A stretch of 37,288 nucleotides of DNA from assembly GCA_015493745.1 (NCBI GenBank), contig WGCN01000197.1, positions 1 through 37,288 on the forward strand. The letters are read 5' to 3'. The DNA is from Calditrichales bacterium. Lineage in GTDB: Bacteria > Calditrichota > Calditrichia > Calditrichales > J004. A program made the position numbers and the translations under genes. The notes below the pieces were generated by a model. That model saw only the letters and a list, made by a program, of their open reading frames with translations. It did not search any database and was not told the origin of the DNA. Shown piece after piece: positions 1 to 8,213 of this stretch (position 1 is the stretch's first letter; each line of letters begins with the position of its first letter).

Positions 1-64
1 GGCTGCCCATGGTAACCTCTGTGATGGACTCCCCTATGGTGGGGACCGTAACGTCAATTTTCAT
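1..64 (-). CDS. sucB: Dihydrolipoyl succinyltransferase (E2 of 2-oxoglutarate dehydrogenase), N-terminal fragment
   Basis: Only the first 21 codons are inside the window. The minus-strand ATG at 62-64 follows an AAGGAA ribosome binding site. The translation begins MKIDVTVPTIGESITEV, the signature start of the lipoyl domain of 2-oxo-acid dehydrogenase E2 proteins (a V-P-x-x-G-E-S-I sequence). Its position 78 bp downstream of the E1 gene on the same strand makes the succinyltransferase much more likely than another E2. This enzyme carries the lipoyl arm that accepts the succinyl group from E1 and passes it to CoA in the TCA cycle. The gap to sucA contains a 12-bp GC palindrome (111-122) with no T-tract, so I do not call a terminator and assume co-transcription. 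Confidence 0.85.
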   Translation of the reverse strand, partial: MKIDVTVPTIGESITEVTMGS

Positions 65-142
65 TGCGTTTCCTTATTTTAATAAAATTCATATTATTCA
101 TTCTTGCACACGGCCGCGGCCGGTAACACCCGCCAAGGGACT

Positions 143-2872
143 TTAGGCAAATGCCCTGTCCAGAATCTCCTTTTGCTCTATCTGGTGCTGTTTATGAAAT
201 CCGGTGGCCGGCACCGACGAGGCCTTGCGGCTGATACCGCACACTTTACGGGTAAACCAGTTGCGGTAAAAAGGCCAGGCGCCGTAGTTCTCCGGCTCTT
301 CCTGCACCCAAAACAGATCCTGCAGATTTTTATAGGCTTTCAGTTCCTTTTCGATATCCTCTTCGGGGAAGGGATAAAGCTGCTCCACACGGATAATGGC
401 CACATCCTCCCGTTTTTCCTCCCGGCGGCGGGCATCCAGTTCATAATAGATTTTACCGCTGCACAGCAGCACCCGTTTCACCCGGGACGGCTTGGCCACA
501 CTATCGCCAATAACGGGCTTGAATTGGCCTTCCGACAGCTCTTCCACCGTGCTCACACACTGCGGATGGCGCAGCAGCACCTTGGGGGTAAAAACAATCA
601 GCGGGGCGCGGAAGGGATATTTGACCTGGGAACGCAACAGATGATAAAAACTGGCCGGGGTGGTGGGCACACAGACACGCCAGTTCTCATTGGCCGAAAG
701 TTGTAAAAAACGCTCGATGCGGGCATTGGAGTGTTCCGGCCCCTGCCCTTCGTAACCATGGGGCAGATAGAGCACCAGACCGTTGGTGCGCTGCCATTTG
801 GCCTCGCTGGAGGAGAGGAACTGGTCGATGATGATCTGCGCCCCGTTGACAAAATCGCCGAACTGCGCTTCCCAGATATTCAACCCGTGGGGCGTGGCAC
901 AGGCATAACCGTATTCAAAGCCCATTTCGCCGTATTCGGAGAGCAGGGAGTTAAACACGCGGCAATAGGCCTGATTATCACTGACGTGATTCAGCGGCAG
1001 ATAGATTTCCTCGGTCACCTCGTCGCGTACAACGGCGTGACGATGGGAAAAGGTACCGCGCTCGGAGTCCTGCCCGCTCAGGCGCACGGGATGCCCCTCA
1101 TAGGCCAGACTGCCATAGGCCAGGAACTCGGCACAGGCCCAGTCCAGCACATTGGTTTCGGTCAGCCGCTTTAAACGGTCGTCATACAGTTTGCGGATTT
1201 TATTGAAAAAGTTGTATTCCTTCGGCAGGGTAAAAACACGCTTACCGAGGGCGATCAGTTTTTCCCTGGGGAAATGCGTCTGCGGCACCGGTTCAAAGCG
1301 ATGGCTGTGTTCACGCTGTTTAAGATCGCAGGGTTCCGTAAAGTCGGGCGGAGGTTCCACCTCCTCTACTTTTTGCGCACGCACCATTTCCAGCTTTTCC
1401 TGCAGGGTGCGTTTAAATTCTTTTTCCATCTCCTTGGCCAAATCCCGTTCCACGTTGCCCGCTTCCAGCAGCTTTTTATTATAGATTTCCCGGGCGTCGG
1501 GATGTTTGGCGATGATGGAGTAGAGTTTGGGCTGGGTGAAACGCGGCTCGTCGCCCTCATTATGGCCGTAACGACGGTAGCCCAGCAGGTCGATGAATAC
1601 ATCGGTGTGGAATTTCTGCCGGTACTCCATGGCCATTTTCATGGTCAGCACCACCGCCTCGGCGTCATCGGCATTCACATGAAATACCGGCGACAGGGTC
1701 ACCTTGGCCACATCGGTGCAGTAGGTACTGGAGCGGGCCTGCAGGTAGTTAGTGGTAAAACCGATCTGATTATTGACGACAATATGTATGGAGCCCCCCG
1801 TGCGGTATCCATCCAGCAGGGACATCTGAATAAGTTCATAGGCCACGCCCTGCCCGGCAATGGCCGCATCCCCGTGTATGATCACCGGAGCTATCTTGCT
1901 TTCATCCCCGTGATAGACATGATCCAGCTTGGATTTGACCATGCCGGCCACCACGGGATTAACCGCCTCCAGATGGGAGGGATTGGGCGCCAGGTTGACG
2001 CGCACCTTCTTATTGTTGTAGGTTTTTACATCACTGGAATAGCCCAGATGGTATTTTACATCCCCGGAAAAAACGGCCTCGGAGAACTCCTCGCCCTCGA
2101 ATTCAAAGAAGATGTCCTCATAGCGTTTCTGCAATATATTGGCCAGCAGGTTTAAACGGCCGCGGTGGGCCGTGCCGATAATGATCTCTTCCAGACCCAG
2201 ATCCGCACCGTGCTCGATGATGGTATTCAGACCGGGGATCAGCGTTTCGCCCCCCTGCATGGAAAAACGTTTTTGCCCCACATATTTGGTATGCAGGAAC
2301 TTCTCAAAAACCACCGCTTCATTCAGCTTTTGCAGAATGCGTTTTTTCTCCTCAATGCTGCAATTGGGCCGGTTGCGGGTGCTTTCCATGCGCTCCTTCA
2401 GCCACTTTGTTTTTTCCGGCACCCGGATAAACATGAACTCGGCACCGATGGACTTGCAATAGGTCTCCTCCAGGTGCTCGATGATATTCCTCAACGTGGT
2501 GCGGCCCAGGCCGATCTCACTACCGGCATGGAACATACTGTCCAGATCTTCCTTGGAAAGATTGAAATTTTCCAGGGCCAGGGTGGGCTGATATTTTCGG
2601 CGCTCCCGCACCGGATTGGTTTTGGTAAACAGATGGCCGCGCTGGCGATAGGCGTTGATCAGATTGATTACGGCAAATTCCTTAAGAGCGCTTTCACTGG
2701 GCCGGTTGCCCGTATCCGGAGCGGCTGTTTCGCCGCCTTCTCCGGCAAACTGATACCCTTTAAAAAAGATGCGCCAACTCTCTTCCACGCGGGAAGGGTC
2801 TTCCAGATAGGTACGGTACATCTGCTCAATATATTGCGGATGCGCGTTGTTGATAAAAGAAAAATCTTCCAT
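143..2872 (-). CDS. sucA: 2-oxoglutarate dehydrogenase E1 component
   Basis: A 909-aa thiamine-diphosphate enzyme that decarboxylates 2-oxoglutarate and succinylates the lipoyl group of SucB; the rate-setting E1 of the TCA-cycle complex in the cytoplasm. The length matches the family (about 900-930 aa). The N-terminus has the short E1 leader (residues 1-40, HPQYIEQMYRTYLEDPSRV). AHRGRL lies at 235-240. The thiamine-diphosphate/Mg site is GDAAIAGQG (334-342) followed by NNQIGFTT (367-374). The C-terminal half carries the transketolase-like pyrimidine-binding and C-terminal domains, ending in the typical QEEPENYGAW region. The ATG start is preceded by AAGG. Minus-strand transcription continues into sucB. 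I see no lesion and base use matches the flanking housekeeping genes. Confidence 0.96.
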   Translation of the reverse strand: MEDFSFINNAHPQYIEQMYRTYLEDPSRVEESWRIFFKGYQFAGEGGETAAPDTGNRPSESALKEFAVINLINAYRQRGHLFTKTNPVRERRKYQPTLALENFNLSKEDLDSMFHAGSEIGLGRTTLRNIIEHLEETYCKSIGAEFMFIRVPEKTKWLKERMESTRNRPNCSIEEKKRILQKLNEAVVFEKFLHTKYVGQKRFSMQGGETLIPGLNTIIEHGADLGLEEIIIGTAHRGRLNLLANILQKRYEDIFFEFEGEEFSEAVFSGDVKYHLGYSSDVKTYNNKKVRVNLAPNPSHLEAVNPVVAGMVKSKLDHVYHGDESKIAPVIIHGDAAIAGQGVAYELIQMSLLDGYRTGGSIHIVVNNQIGFTTNYLQARSSTYCTDVAKVTLSPVFHVNADDAEAVVLTMKMAMEYRQKFHTDVFIDLLGYRRYGHNEGDEPRFTQPKLYSIIAKHPDAREIYNKKLLEAGNVERDLAKEMEKEFKRTLQEKLEMVRAQKVEEVEPPPDFTEPCDLKQREHSHRFEPVPQTHFPREKLIALGKRVFTLPKEYNFFNKIRKLYDDRLKRLTETNVLDWACAEFLAYGSLAYEGHPVRLSGQDSERGTFSHRHAVVRDEVTEEIYLPLNHVSDNQAYCRVFNSLLSEYGEMGFEYGYACATPHGLNIWEAQFGDFVNGAQIIIDQFLSSSEAKWQRTNGLVLYLPHGYEGQGPEHSNARIERFLQLSANENWRVCVPTTPASFYHLLRSQVKYPFRAPLIVFTPKVLLRHPQCVSTVEELSEGQFKPVIGDSVAKPSRVKRVLLCSGKIYYELDARRREEKREDVAIIRVEQLYPFPEEDIEKELKAYKNLQDLFWVQEEPENYGAWPFYRNWFTRKVCGISRKASSVPATGFHKQHQIEQKEILDRAFA

Positions 2873-2996
2873 TAATTGCCTTGTAATTGTGATGGGTTGC
2901 GCCTCTTATGCTGGTTTGCTAATCGGCTTAACTTTATGAATCTTTTAATATAAGGGATAAAAACAAACGAAAAAACAACAAGTTAGCACATATTTT

Positions 2997-4211
2997 TCAC
3001 ATTTGGGGTTCTTTTTCCATGCGCCACTTTTCCAGTAGCCGCCGGTCATTCATTAAATTGCTTCGATGCTGATCCTGTAAATAATTTGTCAGGTTCAGAA
3101 AATAGATCAAGGCGCCAAAGGTGCCGTTGAACACGGCCAGAAAAATATGGGTTAGATTGGCCGAATGCAAATTATGGAACCCCCGGGGCAACTCCATCAG
3201 GATAGCCATAACCAAAATCAGCGTAAAATGTTTCCATGCCTTAAAATCATGGCGGTTCAGGATTTGGGCCGCCATGAAGCCGGCCAGGGCAAAGGCGGCA
3301 AAATACTCGATCTGCGAAAAGATAAAGGCCAGTGAGGTATCCCGGCGGAACAACGCGCCCAGCACTTCGAATTCAAACTGCCCCTGCATGCCCCGCAAGG
3401 GCCATAACGCCACCAGTAACAGATAAACCAAAAACAGCGGCGTAACGGTTTTAAGGGTTGGCAGTTCATAACGCTGCTCCCGCCTTTCCCCCCTGGCGCT
3501 GCGGCGCAGCAACAGCCACATGAAAATCATTTGCAGCAGATAAAAAGCAAGCACCCGTCCGGGAAAATAGAGCAGCTCCGGCAGAAAGGAAATCGCGTAC
3601 CAAACAGTATACACCCGCACCAGATGGCTACGTTTTAAGGAGTAAATCCCCCGCCCCCCGTAAAGATAGATGGCCACCATAATATACAAGGCGATAAAGG
3701 CCAGCAAAAAGGCCAGCCACAAACGCCGTACATCATGTCCGCTGCTGACGGCATTGAGCCACAACAAGGGAATAAGCATCAAGACGAGGTTCATCAACGG
3801 TATATCCAAAAGACGGCCGCCGTACTCCTTCAGACTCCCGGCTCTCCTTAAGGCGAGGAAAAACAGGGCCCCGGCCACGGCCCCCAGGCTGTTATTGGCC
3901 AGATCGATGGGACTGCTATAGCGGTCGACGATGAAAATCTGATTGATTTCAATAAACAGGCTGAGGGAGAAACCGCCAATAAAAGCCAGAATAACCGTTC
4001 TTCTGAACGATCCGTTCAAAAGTGAGGCCAGCAGATAACCGAAGGGTACAAATAGAAAGATATTTTGCAGACTCTCCTGGACTTTCCAAAAAGTATTAAC
4101 ACTAAAGGAAACCGGCCAGTGATAGTCAAAGGGAAAAAAGGTGATAAACAACATGATGAAGATGACATAGCTGAGCAGGGCGCTGTTGAGCAGAGAAGCA
4201 ATACGATTCAC
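2997..4211 (-). CDS. VanZ-family integral membrane protein
   Basis: A 404-aa polytopic membrane protein with about ten hydrophobic segments. Two similar halves are visible. The first (residues 1-115) has the VanZ-type features of an FFPFDYHW loop after TM1, a VPFGYLLASL segment and an acidic helix reading FIEINQIFIVDRYSSPIDLANNSLGA. The second (about 245-375) repeats the same topology in weaker form. VanZ proteins are named after a teicoplanin-resistance gene, but most bacterial members have no known role; links to cell-envelope and phosphate/lipid homeostasis are only suggestive. The start is GTG, preceded by a weak GGTGAA. It lies 117 bp downstream of the sigma54 activator gene on the same strand; I found no TGGCAC-N5-TTGC promoter in that gap, so it is probably host flanking sequence rather than part of the defence island. 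Confidence 0.75.
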   Translation of the reverse strand: MNRIASLLNSALLSYVIFIMLFITFFPFDYHWPVSFSVNTFWKVQESLQNIFLFVPFGYLLASLLNGSFRRTVILAFIGGFSLSLFIEINQIFIVDRYSSPIDLANNSLGAVAGALFFLALRRAGSLKEYGGRLLDIPLMNLVLMLIPLLWLNAVSSGHDVRRLWLAFLLAFIALYIMVAIYLYGGRGIYSLKRSHLVRVYTVWYAISFLPELLYFPGRVLAFYLLQMIFMWLLLRRSARGERREQRYELPTLKTVTPLFLVYLLLVALWPLRGMQGQFEFEVLGALFRRDTSLAFIFSQIEYFAAFALAGFMAAQILNRHDFKAWKHFTLILVMAILMELPRGFHNLHSANLTHIFLAVFNGTFGALIYFLNLTNYLQDQHRSNLMNDRRLLEKWRMEKEPQM

Positions 4212-4328
4212 GATTCACCGTTTTTATCTCTATTTTCGGTGAGGGCGGCAGGGACTTAACGGAAGCGGCCCGTATCGGACAATATGGAACGGTACTCTTA
4301 AACCGGCCATCATGGAACGACAATCTCT

Positions 4329-5867
4329 TTATTTTTTACTATCACGCTTTTTACGATCATAACAACGTTGCTTTTCCGTGCCCGGTTTTTGGCGGAGCAG
4401 CCGGTCCACCTCGGCCTTGTTGCCCCCCGACTGCCGGCGGGCCTTTTCCCGTATCCGCTCCACATATTCATCCAACGGAATACTCAGGGGCAAGTCCGGT
4501 AGGAAGAACTCGTCCTCCTCCTCATTCATGATATTGGTAATAATCCGGTTTGGAATATCATCAATGGAGATAGCGCCCCCTTTCGGAAAACGGCGAATAA
4601 GCTTTTTTATCCATTTCTCCAATTCACGCACATTTCCGGGCCATTCGTATTGGATAAGCTTTTTCATTAAATCTTTTTTTAATATAACGGGACTGTTTGT
4701 AGAGTGCCGAATAAAGAAATCGATAAGAATTGGAATATCTTCCCTGCGCGCCCTTAACGGCGGCAGGGAAATAACATCATCAAAACGGTCTTTCAAATCC
4801 TGCGCAAATACATCCGGGTTGTTTATATCCTTATTGGTTGCCGCAATAATCTGAGTATTAATGGTAACGACCTCGGAGCTGCCTAACTGGCGGATTTCAC
4901 CGCTTTGTAAATAACGCAACAGCGTCTGCTGACCCTCTTTCGGTAAATTTCCGATTTCATCCAGAAACAGCATTTGCCCGTCATGTTTTCGTAAAATGCC
5001 CTCATGATCCGTAGCCGCTCCCGTGAAGGCCCCTTTTTTATGGCCAAACAGCTCGGAAACAATAAGTTCCCTGGAAAAGCTGCCACAGTCGAAACCAGCA
5101 AGCCTGTCTTCCGTTTCCTTGCGGTAAAGGCGCCAAATCGCCCGGGCCACAACCTCTTTTCCCGTCCCGCGCTCACCAATGATCAGAACATGCGTGGTAT
5201 CATCAATATCGTACAGAATCTGCTCCTTGATTTCCCGCATGGCGGCGGAAGTGCCGATAAGCTCCGGGATTTGTTCATCAGTTTCTTGCACACGAACTTT
5301 CTGCGCTAACTTTTCATTCACCCTTTTTATGATTGTCAACTGCCGTTTTAAAGCGGACGGCGCTTCAATCCTGGGGAAGTCATCTATCTCCAGATTCACC
5401 TCCTGAGTGGAGGCTCCCCGTTGCCGGGCAAACCGTGTTTCAAAGGCCTGGATTATTTTGGATTGAGGAATCAGACCCGATTTATGCAGCAACACCCAGC
5501 AGGCGGTCATGGTGGGTGTGCCGGAGGTGATGTTGATTATTTTTTCGGTATTTTTAAGCTTCTCATCTTCCAATATCCCCTGCGTGGCGTCCAGCATCAC
5601 CGGATAGACCAAATCGAAATCAACGGGACTGCTTAAGGTCAGGTCAATAAGCCTGACACGGATGCCCGGTTTTTCCCGCTCCATAACCGCTTGGGTTTGC
5701 CGGGCTATTTCCCCATAGTTAACCATCCCGCCCTTTTGGGAAGGTGTGATAAACAGAAAGACGTCCCGCAATTTTTCTTTATATCGAAAATAAATGTTCA
5801 GAACGGCGCCATGGGGCTGGCCGTGGGTTATTTTATCGTGGTTGCCGATGAAGGAGAAGTAAACCAT
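4329..5867 (-). CDS. RtcR-type sigma54 transcription activator with N-terminal CARF-like sensor
   Basis: A 512-aa bacterial enhancer-binding protein. Residues 1-165 form a Rossmann-like sensor whose INITSGTPTMTACW stretch (111-124) is the ligand-loop signature of CARF domains as found in RtcR and Csm6/Csx1. Residues 203-435 are the sigma54-interacting AAA+ domain: Walker A GERGTGKE (231-238), the GAFTGA loop (279-284) that touches RNA polymerase-sigma54, and Walker B LFLDEI (300-305), followed by a DLKDRFDD segment. The C-terminus has GGNKAEVDRLL, a Fis-type helix-turn-helix. All parts needed for activation are intact. In known RtcR the sensor is an RNA-derived ligand and the target is the rtcBA RNA-repair operon; no such genes are here. 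The best candidate target in the window is the sigma54 promoter at 21621-21638. The gene lies 46 bp after the toxin gene and may share its transcript. Start ATG with AGGAA upstream. Confidence 0.88.
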   Translation of the reverse strand: MVYFSFIGNHDKITHGQPHGAVLNIYFRYKEKLRDVFLFITPSQKGGMVNYGEIARQTQAVMEREKPGIRVRLIDLTLSSPVDFDLVYPVMLDATQGILEDEKLKNTEKIINITSGTPTMTACWVLLHKSGLIPQSKIIQAFETRFARQRGASTQEVNLEIDDFPRIEAPSALKRQLTIIKRVNEKLAQKVRVQETDEQIPELIGTSAAMREIKEQILYDIDDTTHVLIIGERGTGKEVVARAIWRLYRKETEDRLAGFDCGSFSRELIVSELFGHKKGAFTGAATDHEGILRKHDGQMLFLDEIGNLPKEGQQTLLRYLQSGEIRQLGSSEVVTINTQIIAATNKDINNPDVFAQDLKDRFDDVISLPPLRARREDIPILIDFFIRHSTNSPVILKKDLMKKLIQYEWPGNVRELEKWIKKLIRRFPKGGAISIDDIPNRIITNIMNEEEDEFFLPDLPLSIPLDEYVERIREKARRQSGGNKAEVDRLLRQKPGTEKQRCYDRKKRDSKK

Positions 5868-5913
5868 GCTGATTCTTTCCTATTACTTAATACCCAAAGT
5901 CGGGAGAAGTGCC

Positions 5914-6603
5914 CTACTTCTCAATAATCTCTATTATTTTTTGATTTAGCCGCGCATATCTTTCTGTTTGCGTGGCCGGTTCGAGATGTGCCAGAACCGC
6001 TTCCTGAAATGCCGGATCGTATAAGACTGTCCTTAATTCGGCGATTAAAAACCTTTTAACCTGTTCTCCGGATGTTAGAATATCATGGACGAATGTTGTC
6101 CGGTTATCGAGAATATAGACGATATCCTCAAAATCGCGGCTGGTGCGGGGATCGCCGCCCCGCTCCCTGAAAGCGGCAAACTTTGTCGCCAGAAAACAGG
6201 ACAGCGGCATGATTTTAATCGTAACCCCCTCAAGGTCATACTCTTGCGCGGAATCAAACCCGGCTTTAAACCAGGGGTTGGCCGGCGCCCAGCCGATTTC
6301 CCTGGTGGCCATGACATCCAGTAGAATATTTTGATAGCGAAAGCGACATACCACCTTTTCTTCCGGCGCGAAACGGATGCCGCGCCTCTCCAGTTGTTGC
6401 CGGATGTTTTCCAGTTCCAGGTGGGAGGCTATTTTTAAAACAATATCGATATCCCTCGTGGGACGAACTTCCGGTGCGGCAGGATCATTGGCATATAATC
6501 CGGTTACCGCGCCCCCCACATAAACGACCCGCGGGTTCAGACTGCCCAAGACACGGGCCACCGTTTTTACGGCATCGATAATTTGTGATTTACTACGCAA
6601 CAC
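5914..6603 (-). CDS. Nucleotidyltransferase, AbiEii/MenT-like probable toxin
   Basis: A 229-aa protein with the DNA-polymerase-beta-type nucleotidyltransferase core: YVGGAVTGLY (28-37), then the metal-binding pair in TRDIDIVLK (D51, D53) and a third acidic position in ILLDVMAT. A later KFAAFRERGG...SRDFEDI segment is the conserved second-subdomain signature of the AbiEii/AbiGii toxin family, which transfer nucleotides to RNA (for MenT, to tRNA acceptor ends). The gene follows the winged-helix gene by 39 bp, the usual arrangement of these type IV-like toxin-antitoxin pairs. GTG start with GGAG upstream. Family assignment is from motifs; toxicity is inference. It sits between the defence operon and the sigma54 activator, so it could also stabilise the island. 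Confidence 0.72.
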   Translation of the reverse strand: MLRSKSQIIDAVKTVARVLGSLNPRVVYVGGAVTGLYANDPAAPEVRPTRDIDIVLKIASHLELENIRQQLERRGIRFAPEEKVVCRFRYQNILLDVMATREIGWAPANPWFKAGFDSAQEYDLEGVTIKIMPLSCFLATKFAAFRERGGDPRTSRDFEDIVYILDNRTTFVHDILTSGEQVKRFLIAELRTVLYDPAFQEAVLAHLEPATQTERYARLNQKIIEIIEK

Positions 6604-6642
6604 CGGTTATTCTCCGGGTTCCAGTTCCAAGGGAATGATTTC

Positions 6643-7155
6643 CTATAAAATCCTTTGACGCAGGGCATCCATGGCCTCTGTTTTTTCCCGCGCCCGCCCC
6701 AGGCGCAAGGCATCCGTCAGGGCCAGCAGTTCGTACAGCAGCGGATCGCGGGCGCAGGCGCCCGGCACACCGGGATGCAAGGGCTCGACGGCCTGACCAC
6801 GCGCCTCTCCCCCGGCCCAGGGCCAGACATAGGACTCCCGCGCCGAAATAAAATTATTCAACGGCGGCGCGCTGTGGGCCGTGGGCATGCCGCGCTGAAT
6901 GGCCCCCGCTTCCGCCGGATAGACATAGCGCAGACCGTGTTCCAGAAAATCCAGCAGATTCTGTTTCATCAGCTTCTTTTTATCGGCGGCAATAAGCATG
7001 GCGCGCCGGGAACGGTTAAGCGATTCGCTCACCTCACTGGCACTGATATATAAGGATGAGGCCAGCTCCTTGGCCATCCAGGATTTTTCCTTCAGCGCGG
7101 CTATTTTGAGCAGGATGACGATATCCTGCGGCCGCATACCCTTGTGTTGTTTCAT
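6643..7155 (-). CDS. Winged-helix DNA-binding protein, probable antitoxin/autorepressor
   Basis: 170 aa when started at the ATG at 7153-7155, which has AGGGAG upstream; an in-frame TTG seven codons further upstream lies inside the palindrome and is less likely. Residues 7-60 read as a MarR/GntR-like winged helix: MRPQDIVILLKI, KSWMAKELASSL, then ISASEVSESLNRSR as the recognition region. A GMPTAHSAPPL motif follows near residue 90; I recall this pairing of helix-turn-helix protein and nucleotidyltransferase from toxin-antitoxin loci. The C-terminal part is rich in A, R and L and presumably binds the toxin. The perfect palindrome overlapping its leader is the obvious operator for self-repression. 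If the toxin and the CARF-like activator are on the same mRNA, this protein would also set the level of the activator. Function is inferred from fold and context. Confidence 0.65.
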   Translation of the reverse strand: MKQHKGMRPQDIVILLKIAALKEKSWMAKELASSLYISASEVSESLNRSRRAMLIAADKKKLMKQNLLDFLEHGLRYVYPAEAGAIQRGMPTAHSAPPLNNFISARESYVWPWAGGEARGQAVEPLHPGVPGACARDPLLYELLALTDALRLGRAREKTEAMDALRQRIL

Positions 7156-7165
7156 GCCATGCTCC

Positions 7166-7195
7166 CTAATTTGCAATTCGCGAATTGCAAATTAG
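7166..7195. promoter_or_regulatory. Perfect 30-bp palindrome, probable operator of the toxin-antitoxin operon
   Basis: The half-site CTAATTTGCAATTCG (7166-7180) is followed with no spacer by its exact reverse complement (7181-7195). It ends 11 bp before the ATG of the winged-helix gene and abuts its ribosome binding site. It is AT-rich and has no T-tract, so an operator for a dimeric winged-helix protein is more likely than a terminator. The likely binder is the adjacent gene product. Confidence 0.75.
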
Positions 7196-7337
7196 TAAAT
7201 ATATTTAATAGAAACAACATGGATTTCACCCTAAAACCTGATGTTACAATTGCCCAAGAGACCATAATTCCTGCACTCCAGGACTTAAGAGCTGCTTGTA
7301 TGCGGCAAAGTTCCCTATCATAATGACTTTACATTTT

Positions 7338-8213
7338 TTATAGTGTAAGAGTAAAAAACGGTTCAACACTTCTATTAAACTGATTAAGAAGACTTTCATG
7401 GCTTGTGGCAGACAACAGGTTTAAACGATCCTCTGATGTGCTAGTACCCTCGTTGATATCCAGCCCCGTTCCGAATTGAATGCCTCCCCTGTTTGATAAC
7501 AAATAACGGTTATGCAGCTTTTCTTCCGGCCACATATAAAAATCCAGACGAATATTATTAAGGCGCATTATATTTCTGTCTTGTTTAAGATTTTGAATAA
7601 AATGTTCCTGGGGTATGGCATTATTAAAATGATAAGCCACCCGGGCAAGAGGCACCCCTCCCTGACGACTCTGCGCCACCCTGACCAACTCCAATAATAC
7701 CCGTGTATGCCTGTTATTCAACCGATTAAAATAAGGGTCTATAAACACGAGTTCCACGGCATCCTTCAGGAATAGTTCCAACCCACTTATAAAGCCGGGG
7801 ATACTCCGTTCGACACTGATATCGTGCTCAACCGCAAAAAGTTCATTGCTCTCAGTAAGGTCATCTATATTTAATATTCGTTCCGTGCATTCGGATTCGC
7901 TTGCCGTAATAACGGCGTGAAACGGCTGTATTTGATCCTCCCTACAAGCATTCTCCATCCAGCTTTCCGCATCTTCATAAGCACGCCCGCTTCCGTACAT
8001 TATCTTTTTACGATGCATATGGATAAAATTTATAATCTTTTTCCTTTCACGGGGCCGCTCCGGACTACCACAAGAATCTTTTACCACCCGGGTCCAATTT
8101 TCGGGAAAGCGTGCGATAAGACGTCCCTGCGGATAGCCGAATTTTTCAATAAGATACCGGGCTCTATCCCAACTGGAAAAACAGAGCGGCTCAACGGCAA
8201 ATTCCTTTATCAT
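7338..8213 (-). CDS. Phospholipase-D-like protein of the HNH/ATPase module
   Basis: A 291-aa protein, last gene of the defence operon. The middle has ELVFIDPYFNRLNNRH (about 153-170), resembling the strand-loop that precedes catalytic motifs in PLD-superfamily proteins. The only HKD-like motif is HNRYLLSNRGG (from H234): histidine kept, lysine replaced by arginine, final aspartate replaced by asparagine. PLD nucleases and lipases normally need H-x-K-x4-D, so this is either a divergent single-motif enzyme working as a dimer or a binding domain. The residues 1-130 match nothing I recognise. Its ATG overlaps the ATPase stop as ATGA, implying translational coupling and equal amounts of the two proteins. 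A hairpin of only about 6 bp follows the stop, so I call no terminator. Assignment to the superfamily is moderate. Confidence 0.6.
   Translation of the reverse strand: MIKEFAVEPLCFSSWDRARYLIEKFGYPQGRLIARFPENWTRVVKDSCGSPERPRERKKIINFIHMHRKKIMYGSGRAYEDAESWMENACREDQIQPFHAVITASESECTERILNIDDLTESNELFAVEHDISVERSIPGFISGLELFLKDAVELVFIDPYFNRLNNRHTRVLLELVRVAQSRQGGVPLARVAYHFNNAIPQEHFIQNLKQDRNIMRLNNIRLDFYMWPEEKLHNRYLLSNRGGIQFGTGLDINEGTSTSEDRLNLLSATSHESLLNQFNRSVEPFFTLTL

Noticed and set aside
111-122. GC palindrome CGGCCGCGGCCG between sucA and sucB as a terminator.
   Set aside because: No loop and no T-tract; sucB must be expressed from the same transcript.
731-2875. Long plus-strand reading frames opposite sucA, and similar ones opposite hsdM and the chemoreceptor.
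   Set aside because: They are complementary to well-supported genes, lack ribosome binding sites and have no protein-family signatures.
7219-7323. A 34-codon plus-strand reading frame in the gap between the PLD-like gene and the palindrome.
   Set aside because: No ribosome binding site, no recognisable product, and opposite to all neighbouring genes.
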